DNA from: Nostoc calcicola FACHB-3891
Lineage (GTDB): Bacteria > Cyanobacteriota > Cyanobacteriia > Cyanobacteriales > Nostocaceae
Assembly: GCF_014697355.1 (NCBI RefSeq)
Contig: NZ_JACJRQ010000019.1
Coordinates: 62,001-126,000 of the forward strand
DNA: 64,000 nt
Direction: 5' to 3'
Shown: positions 11,101-17,807 of the stretch, piece after piece
Layout of the letters: each line of letters opens with the position of its first letter
Position numbering within the stretch: the first letter of the stretch is position 1
The notes under the pieces: generated by a model
What the model was told of the DNA's origin: nothing
The model's database searches: none
The model's input: only the letters and a program-made list of their open reading frames with translations
Position numbers and translations under genes: made by a program

Positions 11101-11631
11101 GCCATTCAACGCCGCTTTAATTTGCAGCACATCTTGGCAAGTTTCCACCAGGAATAAATCCACACCACCATCCCACAGCGCCTCGGCTTGTTCGGCGAAA
11201 GACGCTTTCATGGTGTCAAAGTCAATGTGTCCCAAGGTTGGAAGTTTCGTTGTGGGGCCGATGGAACCTGCCACAAACCGGGGTTTTTCGGGTGTGGAAA
11301 ATTCCGCGGCGACGCGCTTGGCGAGTTCTGCGGCTGTTTTGCTGAGGTAGTAGGCTTTGTCTGCCAAGTCATATTCTGCTAGGACAATGGAAGTACTGCC
11401 AAAGGTATCGGTTTCAATGACATCAGCACCAGCAGCGAGAAAGTCACGGTGAACTTTGGCGACGGCTTCGGGTTTAGTGTGGACTAAGTATTCGTTACAA
11501 CCTTCATATTGTGCGCCGCCAAAGTCTTCTGCTGTCAGGTTTTGGGTTTGCAGGTTGGTTCCCATTGCCCCGTCAAAAACGAGGACTGGGCTATCTGGAC
11601 TACGCAGGCGTTCAAGGAAAGGATGAGTCAT
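8101..11631 (-). CDS. metH: Cobalamin-dependent methionine synthase MetH
   Basis: This 1176-residue enzyme transfers the methyl of 5-methyltetrahydrofolate to homocysteine through cobalamin, in the cytoplasm. Modules in order: homocysteine S-methyltransferase domain (about 1-310) with zinc cysteines in LNCATGP (near 228) and GGCCGTRPEH (near 294); pterin-binding domain (about 335-600, starting LIVGERLNASGSKK); cobalamin cap and Rossmann domain with the cobalt-ligand motif GDVHDIGKN (His near 737); a low-complexity linker (about 880-915); and the AdoMet-binding reactivation domain to the end. Slightly shorter than the E. coli enzyme (about 1227 aa), as usual for cyanobacteria. It starts at the ATG at 11631 and stands alone. 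I found no cobalamin riboswitch in the 227 bp upstream. Confidence 0.97.
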   Translation of the reverse strand: MTHPFLERLRSPDSPVLVFDGAMGTNLQTQNLTAEDFGGAQYEGCNEYLVHTKPEAVAKVHRDFLAAGADVIETDTFGSTSIVLAEYDLADKAYYLSKTAAELAKRVAAEFSTPEKPRFVAGSIGPTTKLPTLGHIDFDTMKASFAEQAEALWDGGVDLFLVETCQDVLQIKAALNGIEEVFAKKGDRRPLMVSVTMESMGTMLVGSEISAVLTILAPYPIDILGLNCATGPDLMKPHIKYLAEHSPFIVSCIPNAGLPENVGGQAHYRLTPLELRMALMHFVEDLGVQAIGGCCGTRPEHIQQLAEMAKDLKPKVRQPSLEPAAASIYTTQPYDQDNSFLIVGERLNASGSKKCRDLLNAEDWDGLVSMARAQVKEGAHILDVNVDYVGRDGVRDMHELVSRIVNNVTLPLMLDSTEWEKMEAGLKIAGGKCLLNSTNYEDGEPRFLKVLELAKKYGAGVVIGTIDEDGMARTAEKKFQIAQRAYRQAVEYGIPATEIFFDTLALPISTGIEEDRENGKATIESIRRIRQELPGCHVILGVSNISFGLNPAARMVLNSVFLHEATQVGMDAAIVSANKILPLSKIEERHQEICRQLIYDQRKFEGDVCVYDPLAELTTVFAGVTTKRDRSLDESLPIPERLKRHIIDGERIGLEEHLKKALEEYPPLEIINTFLLDGMKVVGELFGSGQMQLPFVLQSAETMKAAVAFLEPFMEKSESGNNAKGTFIIATVKGDVHDIGKNLVDIILSNNGYKVINLGIKQPVENIINAYEQHKADCIAMSGLLVKSTAFMKENLQVFNEKGITVPVILGGAALTPKFVHEDCQNTYKGKVVYGKDAFSDLHFMDKLMPAKTTGNWDNLQGFLNEVEIAEVSTNGHKESAATTTHQTASTEPKEVDTRRSEAVAIDIERPTPPFWGTQLLQPSDIPIEEIFWHLDLQALIAGQWQFRKPKEQSKEEYQAFLAEKVYPVLETWKQRILEENLLHPQVIYGYFPCQSEGNSLHIYNPEKRSQQIATFDFPRQKSLRRLCIADFFAPKESGIIDVFPMQAVTVGEIATEFAQKLFADNQYTDYLYFHGMAVQMAEALAEWTHARIRRELGFGAEEPDNIRDMLAQRYRGSRYSFGYPACPNIQDQYKQLELLQTDRINLYMDESEQLYPEQSTTAIITHHPVAKYFSA

Positions 11632-11858
11632 ATTTTCCTAGAAGAAATGAGGAAATCAAGTGAGTCTTGTGATACTCGACTTATATTTATTATTTTCCAA
11701 AATTTTGGGAGTTTCGGCAGTATTTATTCTCAAGTCATACGATTTTAGATTTTGGATTTTAGATTTTGGATTCTGAATTACCTTGTGTGTACAGCTGTGA
11801 AGGTGAGAGAACAGGGAACAGAGGGGAGAAATGACGGGCTTATCTGAACTGTATTGAT

Positions 11859-12239
11859 TTATAATTCCAAAGCTGCTGTTAGACAAAAATTCACCCGATT
11901 AATTGCTTCAGATGAAAGTAAACCCAGCTTTCTCAGAATCATAGAATTATTCAATGTAAAAATTGACTCACAGCGAACTACGGACTCAATCCTGATACCT
12001 GCACTGACAATTTCATCGCCTGTTATTAGGTATTGGGTCACGGTTAAAGGACAATTAGTGTTGGAAGTGCAAGGCACAACCATTAAATCATCAAGAATTT
12101 GGTTTAATTGAGTTGCCGAAATCACAACAGCAGGGCGAACTTTAAATTGTGTGAATCGAGTTGAAGGCATGGGAACTCGACATAGTACGACATCACCGCG
12201 TTGTAAGTTTATCAGCAAATACTTCGTCGTAAATATCAT
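11859..12239 (-). CDS. PemK/MazF-family toxin
   Basis: A 126-residue PemK/MazF-like protein. The core motifs are QRGDVVLCRVP, the conserved RPAVVIS, and DDLMVVPCTSN (the UxxPxT-like strand), then GIRIESVVRCESIFTLN and a C-terminal helix. Family members are small ribosome-independent mRNA endoribonucleases neutralised by a partner antitoxin. The ATG at 12239 overlaps the upstream antitoxin gene by 47 bp, the usual arrangement of a translationally coupled pair; a start nearer QRGDVV is possible but has no ATG. The C-terminus is somewhat longer than classical MazF. The target sequence cannot be predicted. Confidence 0.8.
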   Translation of the reverse strand: MIFTTKYLLINLQRGDVVLCRVPMPSTRFTQFKVRPAVVISATQLNQILDDLMVVPCTSNTNCPLTVTQYLITGDEIVSAGIRIESVVRCESIFTLNNSMILRKLGLLSSEAINRVNFCLTAALEL

Positions 12240-12396
12240 TTTCAGGACTTACCCAATCCTGATAAGCCTGAGATTCAACGGTAGAATGAACAGATTTTTT
12301 TCCACTTTTGAGCGAAAGAGCTAAATCCAGCAGTGTTGATAACTGGTCATCGTTTAGTTGCTCGATCGCATTTAGAAGTTCTTGACGAATACTCAT
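12193..12396 (-). CDS. Antitoxin of the MazF-like module
   Basis: A 67-residue acidic protein directly upstream of and overlapping the MazF-like toxin gene. The N-terminal half forms an amphipathic helix pattern (IRQELLNAIEQLNDDQLSTLLDLALSLK), followed by a short polar tail with QDWVSPENDIYDEVFADKL, the type of unstructured segment that wraps a toxin. I do not recognise an AbrB or RHH fold with certainty. Its role is inferred from size, charge and overlap with the toxin gene. Confidence 0.68.
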   Translation of the reverse strand: MSIRQELLNAIEQLNDDQLSTLLDLALSLKSGKKSVHSTVESQAYQDWVSPENDIYDEVFADKLTTR

Positions 12397-12569
12397 GGAA
12401 TCACTAGCTGCTAACTATCTTAATGGTATGCCATGAGGCGATCGCCTTTAATTTTGTGAAGTGCGTAGGCGAGCTTTTCGTAGACATCGCTATTATCAAG
12501 TGGGCAGTGCGTATCAAAAAATTATAACTGTCTTATAGCGGTTACCAATCAAATAAGGTACATAAATTT

Positions 12570-12597
12570 GTAGGGGCGCAAAGCTTTGCGCCCCTAC
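12570..12597. repeat. 28-bp GTAGGG-type palindrome
   Basis: GTAGGGGCGCAAAG followed by its exact reverse complement (14+14 bp, no loop). It lies between the toxin-antitoxin pair and the 21-bp repeat array, outside any convincing gene. Confidence 0.8.
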
Positions 12598-12659
12598 CGT
12601 GTAACTCACTAGAACGAGAAATGCTATAGCGCAACAGCCTAACGAACCCTTTGATATTC

Positions 12660-12911
12660 GTGAATGAGTCTTTGATATTCGTGAATGAGTCTTGAATACT
12701 CGCCGACGAGTCTTTGATACTCGTGAACGAGTCTTTGATACTCGTGAATGAGTCTTTGATACTCGTGAACGAGTCTTGAATACTCGTGAATGAGTCTTTG
12801 ATACTCGTGAACGAGTCTTGAATACTCGTGAATGAGTCTTTGATACTCGTGAACGAGTCTTTGATACTCGCCGACGAGTCTTTGATACTCGTGAATGAGT
12901 CTTTGAGCTTC
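12660..12911. repeat. Twelve-unit tandem array, 21-bp period (array A)
   Basis: Twelve consecutive 21-bp units, each containing the core AATGAGTCTTTGA or variants (AACGAGTCTTGAA, GACGAGTCTTTGA) followed by TACTCGTG or TACTCGCC. Because the period is seven codons, two minus-strand frames stay open through the array and would encode heptads such as HEYQRLI or DSFTSIK. No flanking conserved domain or good start supports real translation. The core is shared with the array at 40000. Confidence 0.9.
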
Positions 12912-13070
12912 ATTGATGAGTGAGTATTTAAAGGAAGTTAGGTATCGCACGTTGCTAATTTAAACATTACAGCCGTTTTTATGGACATGAACGCGCTAAT
13001 CCAATCTGTAATGCTTAGTTACGATATACTACTTGAGTAAATATGGCTACAAAGTTGGTGAAGTTTGCAA

Positions 13071-13793
13071 ATGACAAACAAACAACTGCTGCAAATTATT
13101 GAACAAGCTGCTAAGGAAAAGGCAACGGAGCTACACCTTTCTAACAATCAACTCAGCAGCCTGCCGCCAGAAATCAGTCAACTCTCTAGTCTGAGAGTGC
13201 TATTCCTCGATAACAATCAATTCAGCAGCCTGCCGCTAGAAATCTGCCAACTCTCCAGCCTGACATCGCTATCCCTCTCTATCAATCAACTCAGCAGCCT
13301 GCCGCCAGAAATCTGCCAACTCTCCAGCCTGGAATGGCTATTCCTCCATCACAATCAACTCAGCAGCCTGCCGCCAGAAATCAGTCAACTCTCTAGCCTG
13401 AGAGTGCTACACCTCCATAACAATCAACTCAGTAGCCTGCCGCCAGAAATCAGCCAACTCTCCAGTCTGAGATGGCTATCCCTCGATAACAATCAACTCA
13501 GCAGCCTGCCACCAGAAATCAGCCAACTCTCCAGCCTGAGAATGCTAGAACTTTTTAACAATCAACTCAGCAGCCTGCCGCCAGAAATCAGCCAACTTTC
13601 CAGTCTGGGAGGGCTATCCCTCGATAACAATCAACTCAGCAGCCTGCCGCCAGAAATCAGCCAACTCTCCAGCCTGAAAGTGCTATCCCTCGATAACAAT
13701 CCATTAACCTCGCCACCACCTGAAATTGTCGAACAAGGAACACAGGCGATTTTGACCTATCTGCGAGAGAGGTTAGAGGGTGACCGTTTGTAG
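13071..13793 (+). CDS. Leucine-rich-repeat protein, probably the truncated N-terminus of a Roco-type protein
   Basis: A 240-residue protein from the ATG at 13071 (an in-frame TTG lies two codons earlier). After a short cap (NKQLLQIIEQAAKEKATEL) come eight nearly identical 23-residue leucine-rich repeats of pattern LSSLPPEISQLSSLRxL followed by LxNNQ, then LTSPPPEIVEQGTQAILTYLRERLEG. As I know the family, that capping segment is what precedes the ROC GTPase domain in cyanobacterial LRR-ROC-COR proteins. Here the reading frame ends right after it, at a TAG that belongs to a palindromic repeat starting at 13790, and no GTPase motif follows. The 69-bp repeats are nearly identical, so the repeat number is probably unstable. 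It may be a truncated gene or a free LRR protein. Confidence 0.75.
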   Translation: MTNKQLLQIIEQAAKEKATELHLSNNQLSSLPPEISQLSSLRVLFLDNNQFSSLPLEICQLSSLTSLSLSINQLSSLPPEICQLSSLEWLFLHHNQLSSLPPEISQLSSLRVLHLHNNQLSSLPPEISQLSSLRWLSLDNNQLSSLPPEISQLSSLRMLELFNNQLSSLPPEISQLSSLGGLSLDNNQLSSLPPEISQLSSLKVLSLDNNPLTSPPPEIVEQGTQAILTYLRERLEGDRL

Positions 13794-13815
13794 AGACGCG
13801 ATGAATCGCGTCTTA
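13790..13815. repeat. GTAGAG-type palindrome supplying the LRR gene stop codon
   Basis: GTAGAGACGCGAT followed by ATCGCGTCT, an imperfect palindrome missing its last CTAC. The TAG stop of the LRR gene (13791-13793) is inside the left end. Confidence 0.75.
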
Positions 13816-13858
13816 ACCTAAGGATGTGTTTGCAATCATTAATTGAATTGGTATTAGT

Positions 13859-13972
13859 TATAGCAATCCTAAATGAGTTGTAAAAATTATTTTTTAAACG
13901 AACCACAGAGACACAGAGGACACTGAGAGAAGAATTGAGAGTATTTTTTACAAATGATTTAGGACTGCTATA
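13859..13972. mobile_element. 114-bp MITE-like element with 28-bp imperfect terminal inverted repeats
   Basis: The left end TATAGCAATCCTAAAT... matches the reverse complement of the right end (TATAGCAGTCCTAAAT...) over roughly 28 bp with few mismatches. The centre holds a purine-rich CACAGAGACACAGAGGACAC stretch. No reading frame; non-autonomous element by structure. Confidence 0.65.
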
Positions 13973-14033
13973 GTCCGCAAAGGCGGACTTTACCTGTGTA
14001 GTCGCGAATTATTCGCCCTGGCTTTTACCAGAC

Positions 14034-16676
14034 TTATGTAGCAATCTGTGTTACTGACACCTTCACTGGTACTTTTTTACTAAAAGATAGACCGTTTTCA
14101 CTTTTGTCAATAACAATCGTGTCTCCAGAAATAAAGGTATTTTCCAACAACTTGGTAGCAAGGGGATTTTCTACTTCTCTTTGAATTGCACGTTTGAGCG
14201 GGCGGGCGCCGTAAACTGGGTCATAACCTGCTTCTACAAGATAATCGCAAGCTGCTTGGGAGATTTCAAAGAAGATTTTTTGCTCGCGGAGCAGATTTTC
14301 TACCCGTTTGAGCTGAATACGGATAATATGCCGCATTTCAGAACGGCTGAGGGTGTGGAAGAGAATTGGATCGTCAATGCGGTTGAGAAATTCGGGGCGA
14401 AAATGCGATCGCAAGTTGTCCATTACCCGCTTCCGCATGGTTTCATACTTGGAATCATCACCAGAGACATCCAATATATGTTCGCTACCGATGTTACTGG
14501 TCATGACAATAACAGTGTTGCGAAAATCTACCGTTCTCCCCTGGGAATCAGTAATTCTGCCGTCATCTAATACCTGCAATAAAATATTAAACACATCGGG
14601 ATGCGCCTTTTCGACTTCATCCAGCAGCACCACTGAGTATGGACGGCGGCGAACTGTCTCGGAAAGTTGACCGCCTTCTTCGTAGCCAATGTATCCAGGA
14701 GGCGCTCCCACCAGCCGCGAAACTGAGTGTTTTTCCATATACTCGGACATGTCGAGGCGGATCAATGCATCATCAGAATCAAAGAGAAACTGAGCTAAAG
14801 CACGGGCAAGTTCGGTTTTACCAACGCCTGTCGGCCCCATGAACAAAAATGAGCCGATGGGACGCGAGGGGTCTTTCATCCCCGCACGGGCGCGACGAAT
14901 TGCTGCTGCTACGGCTTCTACAGCTTCTTCTTGGCCGATGACTCGTTGATGCAAGTGACTTTCTAGTTGCAGTAATTTTTGGCGTTCTGATTCCAACAAG
15001 CGATTGACGGGGATTCCTGTCCACTTGGCGACGATTTCGGCAATATCGGCTTCGGTGACTTGTTCGCGCAGTAAGGTGGAACCAAGGCTTTGAATTTCTA
15101 AAAGTTGTGTTTCTTTAGATTCGCGATCGCGTTGTACTCCTTCCAATTTGCCATACTTCAGTTGTGCAGCTTTATTCAAGTCATAGGCGCGTTCGGCCTG
15201 TTCAATTTGCACTCGCAGCGCATCTTCTTCTTTCTTTAAAGCACTTATCGCCTCTAATAGCTGCTTTTCACCTTGCCATTGATCGTTAAATATATGCTGT
15301 TTTTCCGTTAAATTGGTGATTTCTTGCTCAATTCGCTGCAAACGTTCTTTGGTTTGCGGAGTACCCTTTTCTTCACCAGCTAATGATAGCTTTTCCATTT
15401 CTAACTGCATGAGGCGGCGATCGATGGTTTCTAGTTCGGCTGGTTTGGAGGTAATCTCCATTTTCAACTGTGCGGCTGCTTCATCTACTAAGTCAATGGC
15501 TTTATCTGGTAAAAAGCGATCGCTAATATAACGTGCTGACAAAGTCGCTGCTGCTACCAAAGCTGAATCAGAAATTTTGACGTTGTGATGCACTTCGTAG
15601 CGTTCTTTCAACCCCCGGAGAATGGAAATCGTATTTTCCACAGTTGGCTGATCGACAAATACTTGCTGAAAACGGCGTTCTAAGGCAGCGTCTTTCTCGA
15701 TGTGTTTGCGGAACTCATCTAGGGTTGTGGCGCCAATGCAACGCAGTTCTCCCCGCGCCAGCATGGGTTTGAGTAAATTTCCCGCATCCATCGCCCCTTG
15801 TTGATTGGAACCTGTGCCGACTACGGTGTGCAATTCGTCAATAAACAGAACGATTTGCCCGTTTGATTCCATCACTTCCCGGAGTACAGATTTCAAGCGG
15901 TCTTCAAATTCACCCCGGTATTTAGCCCCAGCAATCAAACTACCCATATCCAAAGAGATTAACTGGCGATTTTTCAGGGATTCAGGAACATCACCGTTAA
16001 CCATCCGCTGTGCTAAAGCTTCGGCGATCGCAGTTTTACCTACTCCAGGTTCGCCAATCAGTACCGGATTATTTTTGCTGCGGCGGGACAATACCTGAAT
16101 TACCCGACGAATTTCGTCATCCCGCCCAATCACCGGGTCGAGCTTTCCAGATTTTGCCTGTTCTGTCAAGTCTCTACCAAATTTTTGTAAAGCTTCATAG
16201 CGAGATTCTGGGTTTTGATCTGTCACTTTTTGGCTACCGCGAACACTTTTGATCGTAGCTTCTAACTTAGCTGCATCGGCATTAAAGCCTTTGAGTATCC
16301 GCCGGCCAACGCGTTCATCGTCAACAAAAGCCAGTAGGATGTGTTCCACGGAAATGTAGGAATCTTTCATCCTGGCTCTAATTTCCTCGGCTTGGTCTAA
16401 TAAAACATCTAAACTGCGCCCAAGGTAAAGCTGATCGCTTTTACCAACTTTTGGCTGACGTTGGGTAAAAGCTTCTAGTTGTTGCTGCAAGCGGATTGGA
16501 TCGACCTCAGATCGAGCCAGAATACGTATTGCTAAACTAGTGGGTTCTTCTAACAGGGCAAGAATTAAATGTTCAACATCTAGTTGCTGTTGTTGATAAG
16601 CACGAACTATATCCTGAGATTTAACAATTGCTTCCCAGGCTTTATCTGTAAATTTATTAGGATCTGTAGGTTGCAT
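14034..16676 (-). CDS. clpB: ATP-dependent disaggregase ClpB
   Basis: An 880-residue Hsp100 protein that threads aggregated proteins through a hexameric ring together with DnaK. Order: N-terminal double repeat (about 1-150, starting DPNKFTDKAWEAIVKSQDIV); first AAA+ module with Walker A GEPGVGKTAIAEAL (about 207-220) and Walker B VLFIDELHT; the long coiled-coil middle domain (about 400-530) that separates ClpB from ClpA/ClpC; second AAA+ module with GPTGVGKTELARAL (about 612-625) and VVLLDEVEKAHPDVFN; and the C-terminal D2-small domain. No ClpP-binding IGL/IGF tripeptide loop is evident. It is a single gene. I see no CIRCE-type inverted repeat in the short upstream region. Confidence 0.96.
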   Translation of the reverse strand: MQPTDPNKFTDKAWEAIVKSQDIVRAYQQQQLDVEHLILALLEEPTSLAIRILARSEVDPIRLQQQLEAFTQRQPKVGKSDQLYLGRSLDVLLDQAEEIRARMKDSYISVEHILLAFVDDERVGRRILKGFNADAAKLEATIKSVRGSQKVTDQNPESRYEALQKFGRDLTEQAKSGKLDPVIGRDDEIRRVIQVLSRRSKNNPVLIGEPGVGKTAIAEALAQRMVNGDVPESLKNRQLISLDMGSLIAGAKYRGEFEDRLKSVLREVMESNGQIVLFIDELHTVVGTGSNQQGAMDAGNLLKPMLARGELRCIGATTLDEFRKHIEKDAALERRFQQVFVDQPTVENTISILRGLKERYEVHHNVKISDSALVAAATLSARYISDRFLPDKAIDLVDEAAAQLKMEITSKPAELETIDRRLMQLEMEKLSLAGEEKGTPQTKERLQRIEQEITNLTEKQHIFNDQWQGEKQLLEAISALKKEEDALRVQIEQAERAYDLNKAAQLKYGKLEGVQRDRESKETQLLEIQSLGSTLLREQVTEADIAEIVAKWTGIPVNRLLESERQKLLQLESHLHQRVIGQEEAVEAVAAAIRRARAGMKDPSRPIGSFLFMGPTGVGKTELARALAQFLFDSDDALIRLDMSEYMEKHSVSRLVGAPPGYIGYEEGGQLSETVRRRPYSVVLLDEVEKAHPDVFNILLQVLDDGRITDSQGRTVDFRNTVIVMTSNIGSEHILDVSGDDSKYETMRKRVMDNLRSHFRPEFLNRIDDPILFHTLSRSEMRHIIRIQLKRVENLLREQKIFFEISQAACDYLVEAGYDPVYGARPLKRAIQREVENPLATKLLENTFISGDTIVIDKSENGLSFSKKVPVKVSVTQIAT

Positions 16677-16710
16677 CTTTATAATTTTCGATTTGAGATT
16701 TTTATTTTAG

Positions 16711-16836
16711 GGCATGGGGATTGGGGACTGGGGATTGGGTACTGGGGATTGGGTATTGGGTAGTGAGAAAGTATTCCTGATTATTTCCTATTCCCCAGTC
16801 CTCAGTCTCTAGTCCCTAGTCCCTACCTATTCCCTA
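16711..16836. repeat. Heptamer-type repeats, G-rich arm then C-rich arm
   Basis: Runs of GGGGATTGGGGACTGG type on the plus strand (to about 16760) are followed after about 30 bp by complementary runs of CCCAGTCCTCAGTC type (about 16793-16836). The two arms could pair as a long imperfect hairpin between clpB and the glyoxalase gene. Confidence 0.75.
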
Positions 16837-16967
16837 ATTTAAAACGAAAACACAGCTATAAGCGTAGTTTGCCAGATGGTGCTATGGGAATTATGTCTAC
16901 GACAGGCTACGCCTATGCTATTGATGTTGCTCATCAACGACAATAATGTAGATTTTTACTCTCAGAA

Positions 16968-17402
16968 TTACTGACTTACAAGTTGCTCTTGTGATTCCTG
17001 TTTGATTGCTGACCCTTGAGTTCCCAGTTGAATCAGTTCAATTTTATACCCATCTGGATCTTCTACAAAAGCGATAACCGTTGAACCATGATTCATTGGC
17101 CCTGGTTCTCGCACGATTTTACCGCCCTGATTGCGGATTTCTTCACACGTAGTGTAAATATCATCAACGCCAAGGGCAATGTGACCGTAACCATTACCCA
17201 ATTCGTACTTTTCTACTCCCCAGTTGTAAGTTAATTCAATCACTGTATTATCGCTTTCATCACCATAGCCCACAAAAGCTAGGGTAAATTTTCCTCCTGG
17301 ATAATCTTTTCGCCGCAGTAATTTCATACCCAGAACTTCACAATAAAATTTTAATGACTCTTCAAGATTGCCCACCCGCAGCATTGTATGTAGTAATCGC
17401 AT
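16968..17402 (-). CDS. gloA: Lactoylglutathione lyase (glyoxalase I)
   Basis: A 144-residue member of the VOC superfamily with two beta-alpha-beta-beta-beta modules. It would isomerise the methylglyoxal-glutathione hemithioacetal to S-lactoylglutathione, a detoxification step. Expected metal ligands are visible: His5 (LLHTMLRV), Glu in TVIELTYN, His in YGHIALGVDD and Glu in GYKIELIQLG; these match the bacterial Ni/Co-type short enzyme. The last 15 or so residues (SAIKQESQEQLVSQ) are an unconserved polar tail. The ATG at 17402 fits the universal MRLLHTMLRVGNL start. Single gene. Confidence 0.93.
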   Translation of the reverse strand: MRLLHTMLRVGNLEESLKFYCEVLGMKLLRRKDYPGGKFTLAFVGYGDESDNTVIELTYNWGVEKYELGNGYGHIALGVDDIYTTCEEIRNQGGKIVREPGPMNHGSTVIAFVEDPDGYKIELIQLGTQGSAIKQESQEQLVSQ

Positions 17403-17628
17403 ATTGACCTCGTGTTTTTGCTCTGTTGAGTATTGCTTTCTGCCAACATTTTACAGAACTTGCTAACAAAGCCCATCCTTTGAAAGTATATGATTGCCAA
17501 AAAGCTGAAATTTTTAAGCTAAAAGGTGATTAGTTAAGGATTACCAAGAAAGAAATTACTACTACTTGTAGAGTAGACATCTCGACGGGAAATAATTGAG
17601 GGCGGACAAAATGCCCTCCCCAGAAGAA

Positions 17629-17721
17629 TAGACCTCTTGCATAAATATGAATTTGTATCACGCACGAGGCAAGAGAGGCACAGAGAAGAGAACGCAAAGA
17701 AGGACTTTTGCAAGAGGTCTA
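17629..17721. mobile_element. 93-bp MITE-like element, TIR TAGACCTCTTGCA (copy 1)
   Basis: Ends are TAGACCTCTTGCA and TGCAAGAGGTCTA, a perfect 13-bp inverted repeat, with a purine-rich core (GAGAAGAGAACGCAAAG). The same element occurs at 36559-36649 and, as variants, at 39874-39999 and about 60545-60623. A TA duplication at the ends is possible. It occupies most of the gap between gloA and the protease gene. Confidence 0.8.
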
Positions 17722-17807
17722 ATGACTCCGCTAAAATCTCTTATTACACTTTTGTAATCTTGCTGTAGAAAGTGAGTTATCGCACGAGCTTTAATAGCAT
17801 CTACATT

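Noticed and set aside
11632..11858. Cobalamin riboswitch before metH
   Set aside because: No B12-box-like conserved core or suitable stem set was seen in the short upstream region.
12660..12911. Possible CRISPR array
   Set aside because: Units are directly adjacent 21-bp repeats without unique spacers, and no cas gene is present. The same holds for the arrays at 40000 and 55096.
12542..12950. Minus-strand reading frames of 103 and 123 codons over the first 21-bp array, heptad repeats resembling coiled coils
   Set aside because: They are open only because the repeat length is a multiple of three. Two frames are open at once, no domain lies outside the repeats, and one frame runs into a palindrome.
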